Below, piece by piece: positions 1 to 11,908 of a stretch of 64,000 nucleotides of DNA (positions are counted from its first letter, which is position 1; every line of letters starts with the position of its first letter). A program made the translations under genes and the position numbers. The notes beneath the pieces were generated by a model. It saw nothing but the letters and a program-made list of their open reading frames with translations. It did no database searches and had not been told where the DNA came from. Source of the stretch: Hoplostethus atlanticus (Eukaryota; Chordata; Actinopteri; Trachichthyiformes; Trachichthyidae); NCBI GenBank assembly GCA_034670405.1, contig JAXDDX010000011.1, positions 2,996,501 through 3,060,500 of the forward strand, written 5' to 3'.

Positions 1-993
1 CACCATAAAATATTTATTTTCATAACAAAATCTTTGTTGTTAGCATATTGGTTGACAGTGTTTATACTATTATCTTTTTTATTTGCTATTTTCTTTTTTC
101 AGTAATGAAAAAAAGTAGGAACATTTTCCCTCTGGGATGGAGGGTGTTTTCCTGCTACTTTTGACATAAATAGTCAACTTTCTTGGGGGAACGCTCACTT
201 CATGCATTCAACATGAAAGCCAAAGCTGACTTGCCCGAGCGGGCGTGCAGGTACGTCGTTCTGGGGGCGTCGGTTGTGCTGAGGATGACACTAAAACAAT
301 CTAGAAAGATGTGAACCAGCGGGGGGTTATGGGTATTTGTAGACAGCAGAACCTCTCCATAGAGGTTCCCTGTACCTCTTAAAAACATTGACACAGGACA
401 ACACAGAGACGTGACTGGGTGCTTGTGGTTCTCTCTCAGGCATGAGGTGATGTGTCTTCCTCACAGCTAAGTGCAGATGTGAAAAAAGCCCCTCGTGTTT
501 CCATCGCCTGGCTGAATCACACAGAAGTAGAAACAAGACGTGATAGTCGACATGATGGAGAGAACAAGGTTACATACCAAAACTGGTTCTGCTCCACAAT
601 CCAGCACGTAATTGTTCCAATTACCAATTTCTGTCACAATACTTACGTGTAAGTAAGACCTTACATAAGACCTTACTTGTCTTAGTTGGGAGTAAAAACA
701 GGATTGGTGGAATAGAAAACAAATGAAGTTGCGAAAGAGATTCAAGGCTACGGACCAAAGGAGTGGAAGGGAGTGGAAGGAAGGGAGGTATACAATGGGA
801 GAGAAGAAAGATTGGGGAGTGGAAGGTATGGAGGGGTACGTCTCCCAGCACTGCTGTTCTAGTGGGACCTGATAAAGATGGCAATGCATTGTGGGAGATA
901 GGAACAGAAGAGCAATCACTCTGATAACAACGGGAAAAAAACAAAGGACAGGCCGCACATCAAAGACAAATGTGTGAGCAAACACGCACACAG

Positions 994-1018
994 ACACACA
1001 CACACACACACACACACA
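994..1018. repeat. (AC)n microsatellite
   Basis: Dinucleotide repeat of about 12 AC units, read directly from the sequence. Confidence 0.9.
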
Positions 1019-2852
1019 ATCTCTCTATCAGGTATACCAGAGTATTTACAGTTGCAGGACCGGCCGTGGTAAAACACCACAAACACAGCACATACCAGCG
1101 TGGATCACATGAAGACTGGATACCTCGTTCATAGCACAGCAACTCAGAGCAGGACAGCACAACTCACCTCATGTGATGTTCAGTGGTGTTGAAAAACGTA
1201 TCGGTACTGTGCCGACTTTTGGTGTCCGTATTATATCCATATTACAATGGAATTTAATGGCCGTTCTTACTGAGAAGAACAATTTAGACATTTAAAAAAG
1301 TTTGAAACAATATTCAAGTCAATGTATTGTGTGGTGTTACTTTTCCAATACCAAGATCTTGTTGAGAAACCTTTCTGAATCCCTGCTGGTTTACATCAGG
1401 TCTGTGATGGGGGTATGGATATGGATGCTGTTGCACTCGTATTTGGGTTATTGGGTAAATCGTGAAAATGCAGGCAATTAATCCTGGTAATTAAGAATTA
1501 GCCAGTCCAAAGTAGCTCAGACTGTAGTTGAACAATCAGAACACTTGTATTTGTACGGTGATTGACTGGTGTGTCAGTCCCCTGTGCCACTGAGCCCCTG
1601 AGGAAACAGAGAGAGAAGGACAAAGGGAAAGAGGAAGTGTGCATGTGGCCAGCTTGTTTCCTCCTGACCTCACCGCACACTGGGGGGGGGGTTTCATCCT
1701 TGGAAGCCCTCAGATATGTAGACATATAAGACATGGCAACAGACGTAAGTCAAACAGCATTTGCAAATAATTCTTAACATTTGTTTTAAGCCGCTCGGGG
1801 TGCCGGATGGGCTGAGAAAACAGACAGGAGGCCCCCGGGTTTGGGAACGTTGGGTTTACACCAGGTTATTGGACAGAAAGGAACTGAGTAAATAATATAT
1901 GGAGCAAGACTTGTGAGGAGAGCACTCCAAAATACCACAAAGTGAAGAGAAAGACGGGGAGAGAGACGGGGAGAGAGATGGGGAGGGGGGGGCGTAAAAA
2001 CAGATAAGGAGAAACAGACGAACGGAGGCATAAAACAAGTGAAACATGTTGCCCCCCGTGGAATGATGCAGGCACCCCTTGGACCAATTGGTGACTAGAT
2101 GCATCGTCCCTCCCAGTTTCATCAAAATCGGACTAGCGATGCCTGAGATGTCACGTTTTGGCTAAACATTGTTTAACTCTGGAACAAAGACGCAAATCAG
2201 ACCAGTGTCATCCACCAGATTTCATTGCATTGGGGGGGGGGCAATGAATAACCTGCTACATGTTGATCTTATCATAAATTACTGCAGGATTTGAGGTGGG
2301 GAATGTGCTGTGTGCTCTGTGTGTACGCACGTATGCATGCCTGCGTGTGTGTTTGAGTCGCGAGTTTTCAGGGGTGTGGGTGCCGGGGTGCAATGGGAGT
2401 TTCAGAGGATGACATCATAGCTGATCTAATTCACTGGCTGGAGCCTCGCCGGGCCCGTCCCAGATGGCTGGCAGGCTGCAAAAGGGGACAGATGTGAAGG
2501 CTGGAGAGTGAGGGGATGCTGACTGCTGTGGCTGTGTGAGTGTGTTCAGCACAGTTTCTGTTTATTGGTATGAATACCAACATCAGATCTGGGTCAAGTA
2601 GTGTCTGCAAGCCAAATATTTGCGTTCCTCCTGCTTGGAGGACCAGATAGGTGGGGTTCACCACATTCTCAGAGAAGTACAGTACATTGACTCATTGTAT
2701 TATACTATGTGGCAAATTCCACTATCTAGCACTTAAAACGTATTTCTAAATACTATTTGACCCAAGTGTGACTGAAATTGTCTATATGTTGTGTGCTACT
2801 TTTACATTGAGGTATTTCTTTATTTGTTGCAGGTGTAAAATTTTGTTTGGCA

Positions 2853-2854
<2 letters not shown>

Positions 2855-2891
<37 letters not shown>
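2855..2891. repeat. (GT)n microsatellite
   Basis: About 18 GT units, uninterrupted. Confidence 0.9.
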
Positions 2892-2892
<1 letters not shown>

Positions 2893-5882
2893 ATGGTTCC
2901 ATTCCAGGATGGACTTACTCAGTTCAGTGGAACAGGCATCACCGTGTTGCCAGAACGTTTCATCATGCCTGTGGAAGGGACCTCTCCCTTCACTTAAGCT
3001 GTGTCTAGTCTCTGCCAATACGGCTTCACACTGTACAGTCTCCATAACGCGGTCCAGCCGCTGGCTCTTTCCTGTTGGTATCCTGCCCATGTTCTTTTTA
3101 CACTCCGAATGACGAAACTCATTACGGTCAACATTTCCACTCAAGATGTTTTCTTTGCGTCTTGCTGCACTTCTACTACCGGATGGCGATCTGTTGTTGT
3201 TTGGTTTGTATGCGTCCAAACATTGCATCCATCAACTCGAGTTATGAGAATGATCGATTGCTCTTATAGAAGGGGAGTGATCCCAGAGGAAACTATTAGC
3301 CAGGCAGATTTGAGACGTGAGTGCTTTAAAGCCCTTCAATCCCTCAAGATCCATCGTTGTGCAGTCAGTAGTTCAATTACGCTCCATCTGCTCAGCGTAT
3401 TTTACATCGTCATTTGTTATGAAGTGGTTTCTTTAGAAAGACTGCATCGGGGCAAATGAGGACAGAAGAACTCTATTATGCAGCTGTAAGAGACCCCATA
3501 CCTTTAAGGCCATCATCAGAAAGGATGCTTTGCACAGCACAGCTGAGAGCCTGTGAGATAACATTGTTGAAAATAAAAATCATCAAATGCTCAGTAGCTA
3601 AAAGTGACATTATTTAAGAGGCTGTTGACTTTCTTCCCAGTAGTCTTCTCCTCAGGTTTAGTCCCTCCTCTTGGGCAATTTGATCTGTCAATCAAGCAGA
3701 GGATAACATTGACGTTGTGCGTGGCGTGGATAGAGTTGAATCCAAAACCCGAGGCGCGTACTGTAGTTTGGAGGAGACTCCTAGGTGGGCACAGGGCCTA
3801 AAGTTACAGTAATGACCTCAAACTCATGGTAGGCTCCCACCGGGGGCTCTCAGACCCCCCTAGGATCTCTTCGTCTCCCCAGGCGCTCCTCTCTCATCTT
3901 TCCCGGCATCAAGGAACCTAATCTCCCTCCTCAACCCCTAACCTCCCCGAGGCACATGAAGGATCGAGAGAATGGACCAGGAATGTGACTGTGCCCCTCC
4001 TTCTCCTCCTCCTCCTTTAATAGCATTACGGCCCCTGTTACACTGCAAAATGTGTCCATATTAATAAGTCATTTAATCTGTTTTTGGTGCTGAAAATCGT
4101 CCAATGAGATCATTTCATTTGTTTCCGAGTGTCATTTTCTTGACACTGGTTCATTGATCTGCCTTATCCTGCCTTGTTTCAAGATATTGACCTTTGATTC
4201 TACTGCATTGAAAACAAGTGGGATTACCTCACCCCGTTGGCAGAAACTTTCACGCATTTCAAGAAAAATATGTTTCGATTCAACTTGCGACTTGAGAGAT
4301 GAACATTCTTTCGCAACGTACCCCACCTACAAGTGAATGGAGCTTTGCCAAATTATGCTAAGCAGGGCTGCACGTAAGACGGAGGTGAGCCAGATTGATG
4401 GGCGGCGAGGAAGAGCGCATAAGCATAGGAGCAGTTGGGGAGAAGAAAATTGGCTCATGTTCTCAAGTTCTCATGAAGTACAGCTGGGTAGGTGGGTGGG
4501 AGTCATTTGGCTAAAGCAGAGGGGGCTTGGGGGGGAATGGAGAGGCAGAGTGAGCCACGGTCAGGGTGTGTGAAAGAGATTCGATGAAGGTTTTGACACA
4601 GCTAGGCTACCTTTGAATATCCACACTCAAAACAATTGAGACCAAAACACACAACAAAGATTCCAGCCTCGTCAGACGGGCTCGATTCCTGGTGTGTTTA
4701 GTAGAAGAACAGACAAATCCTGTTCAGTCATCTTCTTTTTTACTCACTTTGTAAATGTGGACCAGTTCCAAAGCCTTTGTAAGCTCCAGAAAAGGGTGCC
4801 GTAAGACTTCACTTCCTTCGTTTCACAACCCAGGACAAAGATGATGCATAACAGCAACAGGAATGGTCACCAATACTGCCGTGATGCCAACAAATATTTT
4901 AGCAATGCAGAGAAAAGCGAAGACAAAATGTTCAGACTTACTCCTCTGGTAGAAACGCTATCCCTTCACCCAAATCAAAAGCACACTTTTCATTTGGCCC
5001 AGTGCGGCTGTATCATATGCTGGTGGGCACAAGACTTTGCAGTTCAAGTCTTTAGAGGAGACTCACCCCCTGGGGGAGATTGTTATCCTTGCCAGCATGA
5101 CCCTGGCAGCAGTGACAAGTTCAAATTGCATGAGAATTGTGTGCCAGATAATATGGATTTTTACGGAACCGACATCCACCCTGTGTTGAAAGTCGTACAC
5201 GTGATTCACAGTTGCTCACGGCAAAGCAAAGCAAAAAAGATGGTCGTGATATGCCCGGAATGCAGACATCACGGCTATGCGATGTTCGTTTCATCACGCA
5301 ATGTCTGGGAAATTGCATGGGGGAAAGACCTGACTCCTTAAACACTTACAGACGCACTCACTCTCAATTGTTAGCATGAAACGGCGGAAAAGGTTGCAGG
5401 GACAGTGTAGTAGGGTACATAGTGTAACTCTAGGAAGCGGGGCAAGAGGAAGAGGAAACAGTGATGTCAAGGTTTGACTAGATTTCCTGTCCGACATTCT
5501 TATCCATCCCTCCGGCCCACACACACATTACAGGAGATGGGGTGGGACGGGGGTTCGAGAGCATAGATAGAGAGATAGGGGGGTAAAAAGAGAAGAAGGA
5601 TTAAAGAAAACTGTGAGTGTGGATTGGGGAGATAAAGACAAGAGAGTGTGAAAGGTGCAGAAAGAGGAGGAAAACGTGGCGAAGGAAAGAAAGGAGAGGC
5701 ACTGGGTGAAACTTCTCTCTGATCTTGGGCAGTTTCACACACTCACACACACACAGAGAGAGAGAGAGAGCCCTCATTTCCTTTTCCTCCAATTATTTCA
5801 ACATCATCCTTCCCAGTTCTTGGAGGTGGTTTCTTCTATGGTGTCCAATGATGTCATACACCTCTTTACAGGCTACTGAGCC

Positions 5883-5926
5883 CCCCCTCCACCCAGCGCC
5901 CCCTCCACCCAGCGCCCCCTCCACCC
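5883..5926. repeat. 16-bp C-rich tandem repeat
   Basis: The unit CCCCCTCCACCCAGCG repeats nearly three times in tandem. A short minisatellite with no coding context. Confidence 0.75.
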
Positions 5927-8429
5927 TTTCATTCAAGACCCCTCCTCAAACATTCCTGAATGCAGGCACGTTTTCTGATTCTGGAGATATGTGGGGCGTC
6001 ACCACCACCACCCCCCACCCCCCCAGCGTCTGCCTCGGCCCCTGTGTTAGCACAACATAACTGCAGTTTAATTGCAAAAATACGCTTGCTTTCTTAAGTG
6101 TTAAGGCCGCCGGTTTTAATCACATTAACACCGACCTCAAAGAAGGACAAAAGGGAAGGGAAGTAAACCAAAATGTGTCAGCCACTGAATTAAAGTGTCT
6201 CAGTACGTATGGATGTCCAGGAATGTGACTGTGTGGATGACTCACATGAAGGAAGCACTTGGGGGGGAAGGAAGACGTTGGCTGACCCCGTTGAGGTATT
6301 CTCATCAAACTTAAAACTCCACTCTGTCTGACTCAACGTCCACTCAGCAATAATATACTGTGATAGTAGTAGTAGTAGATGGTAGACTGCATGGTACAGA
6401 GAAATACCCACCAATTTAGTCACTGCAATAACACACCTCACTGGTGTGTCAGAATCACATTCTTAGTGAATGATGGGATGAAAGGGTCTCTCACAGTTTC
6501 TCCACTAACTAACTCTAGTACCATTCATAAATGCACTGAATGAAGTTATAGGCTCAGAAGGAGAATCAAAAAAATCGAGACTAGAGGACAGACAATTTGT
6601 AATACAAATTCCAAACAGCCACGGCCTTGATTTGCTACTTCGGTTAAACCAGCCAGCGTTTCTCCTTAATGCTATAAAAGTTCATTGCATAATCCTCTGG
6701 GAATTTTTCCCCCCTTAAAAATGTCTCCCTTCAGAGACTGGATTTGTGATGGAGACAGTGTCTTCTTCCCTTCCCCCACCCCTCTTTTCTCACTCTCTAG
6801 CCAGCCCCCGATGGGAACCATGAAGCCTTCCATTCATGGCTATAGACCTTGGTATTCATGACTCTCTCAATTCCGCGATTCCAAAGAAACACAAGGAAGT
6901 GTTTCGGCATAAGGAGAAAATAAGATGATTCGTTTTTAATTCAGATGAAACCGTGACCCCCCCCCCCCCAATGTTTTGCCTCAGAGCAATCGTCAATTAT
7001 TGGGATGCTTGTCTTGATTTGATTCATCGCCCCTGAGTAACCTTGTTTGTATGCACTTTGGAAATGAGGGAAACCTCAACTTTTAAAGCTCAAGGTAATT
7101 TTAGAAGTAACATCAAGTCACATAGGACTGATTTTTTTATGCGCACCAGATTACCAGAGCCGATTCACTAGATTCATGGATTTGTTATCGACGTACAACT
7201 CAAAGCACGCACACGCATACTGTGGGAGAGAGGGCTTTCAGACAGCACTTAATTATGCTGTTATCACCCATTTGGAAACGTTTCAGATGGAATTCACACG
7301 TTCTTCCGGGACAATGCAGAAGTGTGACAGAGCTGATTATGCTGGTATTTACCTGAGGAATTATCTGCACCCCCCACTCCACCTCAGACAAAAGCTGAAT
7401 TAAATGTGTCTGTATTGACTTAATTGAGAAAATTCACAGGGGGCAGGAGGTAACTCGTGGGCACCCCTTTCCACGGTTTAGCCTCCCTGTATGAACTTTG
7501 CCTCAAACAAGGCCCTGCGTTTTCAGAGTTTGGAGCTGTAATAATCAAGAGTCACGTGACTATTCTACACTTCGCCACGCCATCGTACTCCCCATCTCCT
7601 CTCCAAAGAGAGGGGGGTCAGGAGCACAATAAAGCAGGAAAACTATAATTTCCCGGTAGAAAAGAAGGGGACTGTCCAGAAAACTTCGAAACTGAAAGAA
7701 AAACATATATTGTTGCTGGTTTCTCAACTTGTGCATTCCCTCTGCGGTTTGCCGCTGTCAACATTCCACTGGATGACTAGTGACATGAGCCATGAGATAT
7801 GGGGGAGAGCCCTGCTGCCTCCTGAGAGAGGGAGTGGGTGAAAGGGGGGAGAAGGGGAGAAACTCTCTTTTGAGGACCCATGGGTATTAGGGCGAGAGAG
7901 GAAGACTGGAGACTGTATACCCCCCCAAAATAAGCCCCTAAACCCCAAGCCAGAGTGTGTTTGAGTTTATGTGTATGTAACGGGATGGGGGTGGGGGGTT
8001 TTACATGGAGTTTGAACACACACAATGGGTGGAGAAGGTTGGGATGGGGGGGTTTGCTTCCCTGAAAGCTCCAGTCATCCCGGATGGGCGCTGAAGGAGA
8101 GTGGTCAGAGGGAAGGTTAGTGGATAAGAGGAGGGGAGGAGAGGGGGAGGAAAACTCATTCAGAACAGCTGAAGAAAGGAGAGGAGGTGGGAGGAAGAGG
8201 GAGGCAGGGGTGGTCCCAACCATGACATGTGTGTCAGTCTGTTGAAATGTGTGTGTAGCCCACTTTTCTGCTCATACCGACCGAGAAGCGCTAGAAGAGA
8301 CACACACACACGCTGCCTCTGCCCTCAGACAGAGTTCTGCAAGTTAAGAGGGAAACAACTTAGACAAGCAGGTCCTGTAGATCTCACAGTGTGCAGGCAG
8401 ATAAGGGAAACTAGCAAAAAGTACTGGAG

Positions 8430-8522
8430 ATTTTTTTTATTTTTTTTTTTACAATTTTGTAGGATTTATTTTTGATTTATTTTTTTATTTTTTTTGGACA
8501 AAAGAATTTTGGAGTTTTACCA
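8430..8522 (+). promoter_or_regulatory. akap12: T-rich leader immediately upstream of akap12 beta start
   Basis: Runs of 7-12 T residues separated by single A or G bases lie just before the start codon at 8523. This is either 5'UTR or core promoter. I see no convincing TATA box, so the transcription start is not resolved. Confidence 0.35.
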
Positions 8523-8547
8523 ATGCTTGGAACAATTACTCTAACAG
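8523..8547 (+). CDS. akap12: akap12 beta-specific first coding exon (25 nt)
   Basis: ATG CTT GGA ACA ATT ACT CTA ACA G encodes MLGTITLT plus one base, followed by the donor GTAAGC. Joining to TT at 13187 completes a valine codon and gives MLGTITLTVGQ. The exon encodes no glycine at position 2, so unlike the alpha form this isoform should not be N-myristoylated (family knowledge). Confidence 0.88.
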
Positions 8548-10015
8548 GTAAGCACAATGATTGAATTGTATTTAAAAGATTCATTCAACTTTGCCACAAT
8601 ATGGATAAAATATAATATATCATCAATCAACCAATCAAGTTTTATTTTGTTCAGGGGGGAAAATGTGATATTTAATCATTGTTGTGTGACTTCTAGTTAT
8701 TTACTAGAAATAAATGGAGCATCAAAGTAGTGGTTTGTCCCTGCACCAGTGAGTGTAGCCAAAGGCATTGTTGTCCTGAGGGTGTGGTCAGCATTGTGGT
8801 TTGAAGTTGTCCTGGCATGGAGTAGTGGTTTGAGCTGGAGATGGCTTAGCTTCAATTGTGTAGAGCCTCATTATATAAAAAGTAAAATAAGCATTAATTA
8901 CTCTTTATTTCATTAATGTTTAATTCTGAAAGTGGGTAAACAGTGTATCACCGTACTGTATGTTTTTCACCCCATTCATTGTCATGGTTTATCACCAGTG
9001 GCCTTACAGAGTCTGCGTGATTGCAAGTGCTGGTATTTCCTAGAAAGCATCCTTACAACCTTACCCAGCAGCCGTGTTGTAAAAAGTTAAAGCCAACTAC
9101 TACTATCTGTATCCAATCCGACTGCTGGCTGCTCTGAACTGTGTACGTCCAATACGGCCGCCTAACTTCCCAGAATTTCAAACTTCAAAGAATTTCACAC
9201 AGTAACAGCTGCCAGATAGAAATATATCAAGGTGTATTTGTAGAAATATTTTCACATCCCATGTCAACCGCTTGTGGGGCTTCGCACATCCCTTGTGTGT
9301 GAAGTATTTCAATTAGATGAAGTGGGATCCTAATTCCCAATGGGGTTATTCAGCTTAGCCACAAAGGATAGGGAGGGAGGAATTAATTACATGCCAAGAC
9401 CGATTCTTTTCCAGGCCATATAACCAAGAGTGATAGTTTAAACGGAGCAGGGGATGTTTCGCGTCACGTCTGACCTCACAGGTTTTGGTTCCATGCATGC
9501 ACGTTGATATTCACATATAAACTGGTATAGAAAACACACATGACCTGACGAGATGAGGGAAGAGGCAAATGGTGGAACAGTGGGTGTTAGTGCCGCGGGG
9601 TCTGACTGGTGACGTCTAGGGTCCCTCGGAGACGGTGTAGCTGTTGGTCTGAATCTAGTCTTGGGGGGGGGGGGGGGGTCCTTTAACTGACTTCTTTTGT
9701 TAAGTGGGTTTCTGCTCCAGACTGTAGTCATTATAACAGGCATTTGCATACATTTAGGTGGCAAAGTTTCTAAATAGTGTCTAGGAAGAATGGCTGCTAT
9801 TCAACCTCCCAACTACCACTCTGTCCCTGCCCCCATTCTTCTTGTGGATAACCAAATACCCCCCCCCCCCCCCCCCCCACACCACCACCACCTCCACAAA
9901 ACACACACACAGACAAACACATAGTAGCAACGGAAATGCTATCAGATTCCCCATCTCACTGGAGACACTGGGGAGTAATGATAGTACTCCCCATAGTACA
10001 AGAGCATAGCCTTAC

Positions 10016-10047
<32 letters not shown>

Positions 10048-11868
10048 ACCTGTCTCCAGCAGGGAGAAGCATTTAAACTATGAGTGTGTGTGTGTGTCAG
10101 AAATCTGTAACACCCTCGAACAGAGTTAGACATTCGGCCCCAGGGCAGGCATCAACCCAGCCCCCCGCCGCCCCCCAACCCCCAGTCCCTTCATCTCTTC
10201 ACTGTCCCCTCCTCGCCCCCTGTAGCCTCACCCCTCACACTCACATTCCTTCTGGTTACGGCTATTACTCAAAATGCCCCCCGCCCAATTTAACTCTCGC
10301 CCCTTGAGACGCCTGGCACCCCTCACCCCCCTCCCCCTCCCCCCTCAGCCCCTTACCCACCCCAAACCAAACCAATTCTAGAGGAGTTCACAGTTGCGTG
10401 CCTGTAAAAGAGTCGGGCCGGAAAACAAAGATCAAAAACACGGGGAGATGGTGGTACTCTGTTAAATCAACATGGTTCCTGTTTTATTGTCCATGTAGAT
10501 ACACACAGCCTGGCCTACTACCAGTCTGAGTCCCCCCCCCCCCCCGCCCCTGCCACCACCCCCATCCCAGTTAAAGTCTTGATGAGCTTCACTGGAAACA
10601 GCTTTGTTTATCCATATGAGGAGCTGGTGTATTATAAGCGATTTGCTGCAGAGGACGTAGCCAGGCTGTGTTTTCTGTCAACCGATTTACAGCTTAGGTT
10701 TCACATCAGATGGTTCGGTTGCTCGCTTAGTTGTTTTTATATGATCTCTGGTCTTTCCTGTCTTGACTTTCCTGCTTAACAGTAGTATGCGTTGACAATC
10801 AACAACTATGTGAGAGAGACGACCCCCACCCCACACATGCACACTCCATTATTTGACAAATCAACACCCTCTTCTACTAATTCCAAGGCAAAACTAATTC
10901 TATGTTGATGTAAGTTTGTTTGACTGACTGGCCTTTTGAGAGTTTGACTTTACTTCCAGATTTACAAATTCCCTCCATACTATGATGTTTGCAGATAATA
11001 GGAAAGTCACCCACCCCCTTCCTTTATTTTTCTGAGGCCAGAGAGGGTTAGAAGACTATTGTGTTTGCATATGTGTGTGCCTTGGGAGGGGGTGGGGTCC
11101 TCGTCCATCCTGCTGTGGTGGAATTCGGGTCAAGGGGATTGGGATTTATATTAAGGAGGGGTAGAGGCTCATATTATTAGTCAGAATCTCACTGGCATAG
11201 CGGAGACACTGTTGAACTGCAAAACAAATAAACATTCTTTTGTGAGGTCCCATGCCATATAAATCCAGTTTATGTTTAGAGCATCCTAAAATACTGTACC
11301 CAAACTTGGAGTGAGCAGCATAGCTCGCATTCCTCGTGTCAAATCCACACATGAGATATGGGCTTACCCCCCCACTAACAATGCCGATTCATGAAAGCAC
11401 TGTATTGTATCATATAAATTCAGTGTGAGAAGATGTAGTGTTTGGTGAATGGTTTCACCTCAGTTTTCCATTGGTCAGATGTGTTATTTTAACCCATGAA
11501 TAAGACAGGGGTTTTCTTCTTTTCAAAGCCATGATATTCTAGGAATGCTGGTCTACCGGATGAAGCTTCATGTCTATAATTTAGCAAGGATCTGGGCAGA
11601 TTGTGGCACACAGTATTACATTTTTGTGTGAGACAAACCACCTTCTTTTACAGATGCAGAAATGTAATTATGTATGGAGTGCAATTCTTCACAGCTTATT
11701 ATGCAGAGAAAACACAATGGCAATGGTAATTGTGATCAATTGCCTTGTTTTTCACATTTCCCTTTCATGGTGACATGCAGTGATGTATTTCTTTATAAGA
11801 GTACTCTTATATTGGAGTCTTGGTATGAGGGTTTGTGTTTGGGATGGGATGGATGGTGGTGAGTGTGC

Positions 11869-11908
<40 letters not shown>

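Larger units (their letters stand above)
1..8430. other. no gene identified; presumed akap12 upstream/intron sequence
   Basis: I see no exon here with recognisable protein similarity and flanking splice sites. The stretch holds purine-rich tracts (about 1900-1990, 5560-5700, 7800-8215), short microsatellites and several poly-G or poly-C runs. In mammals the myristoylated alpha isoform of AKAP12 starts far upstream of the beta isoform, so this could be the alpha intron. I looked for the alpha-specific exon and did not find it. Confidence 0.5.

Noticed and set aside
2782..3459. Overlapping open frames of 114-152 residues on both strands
   Set aside because: Partly made of CA/GT repeat (His-Thr or Cys-Val runs) and no known domain. 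A decayed repeat is possible but unproven.
4841..5341. 166-residue plus-strand open frame with several CxxC pairs
   Set aside because: No recognisable family, no splice or conservation evidence; length is within chance for 64 kb, six frames.
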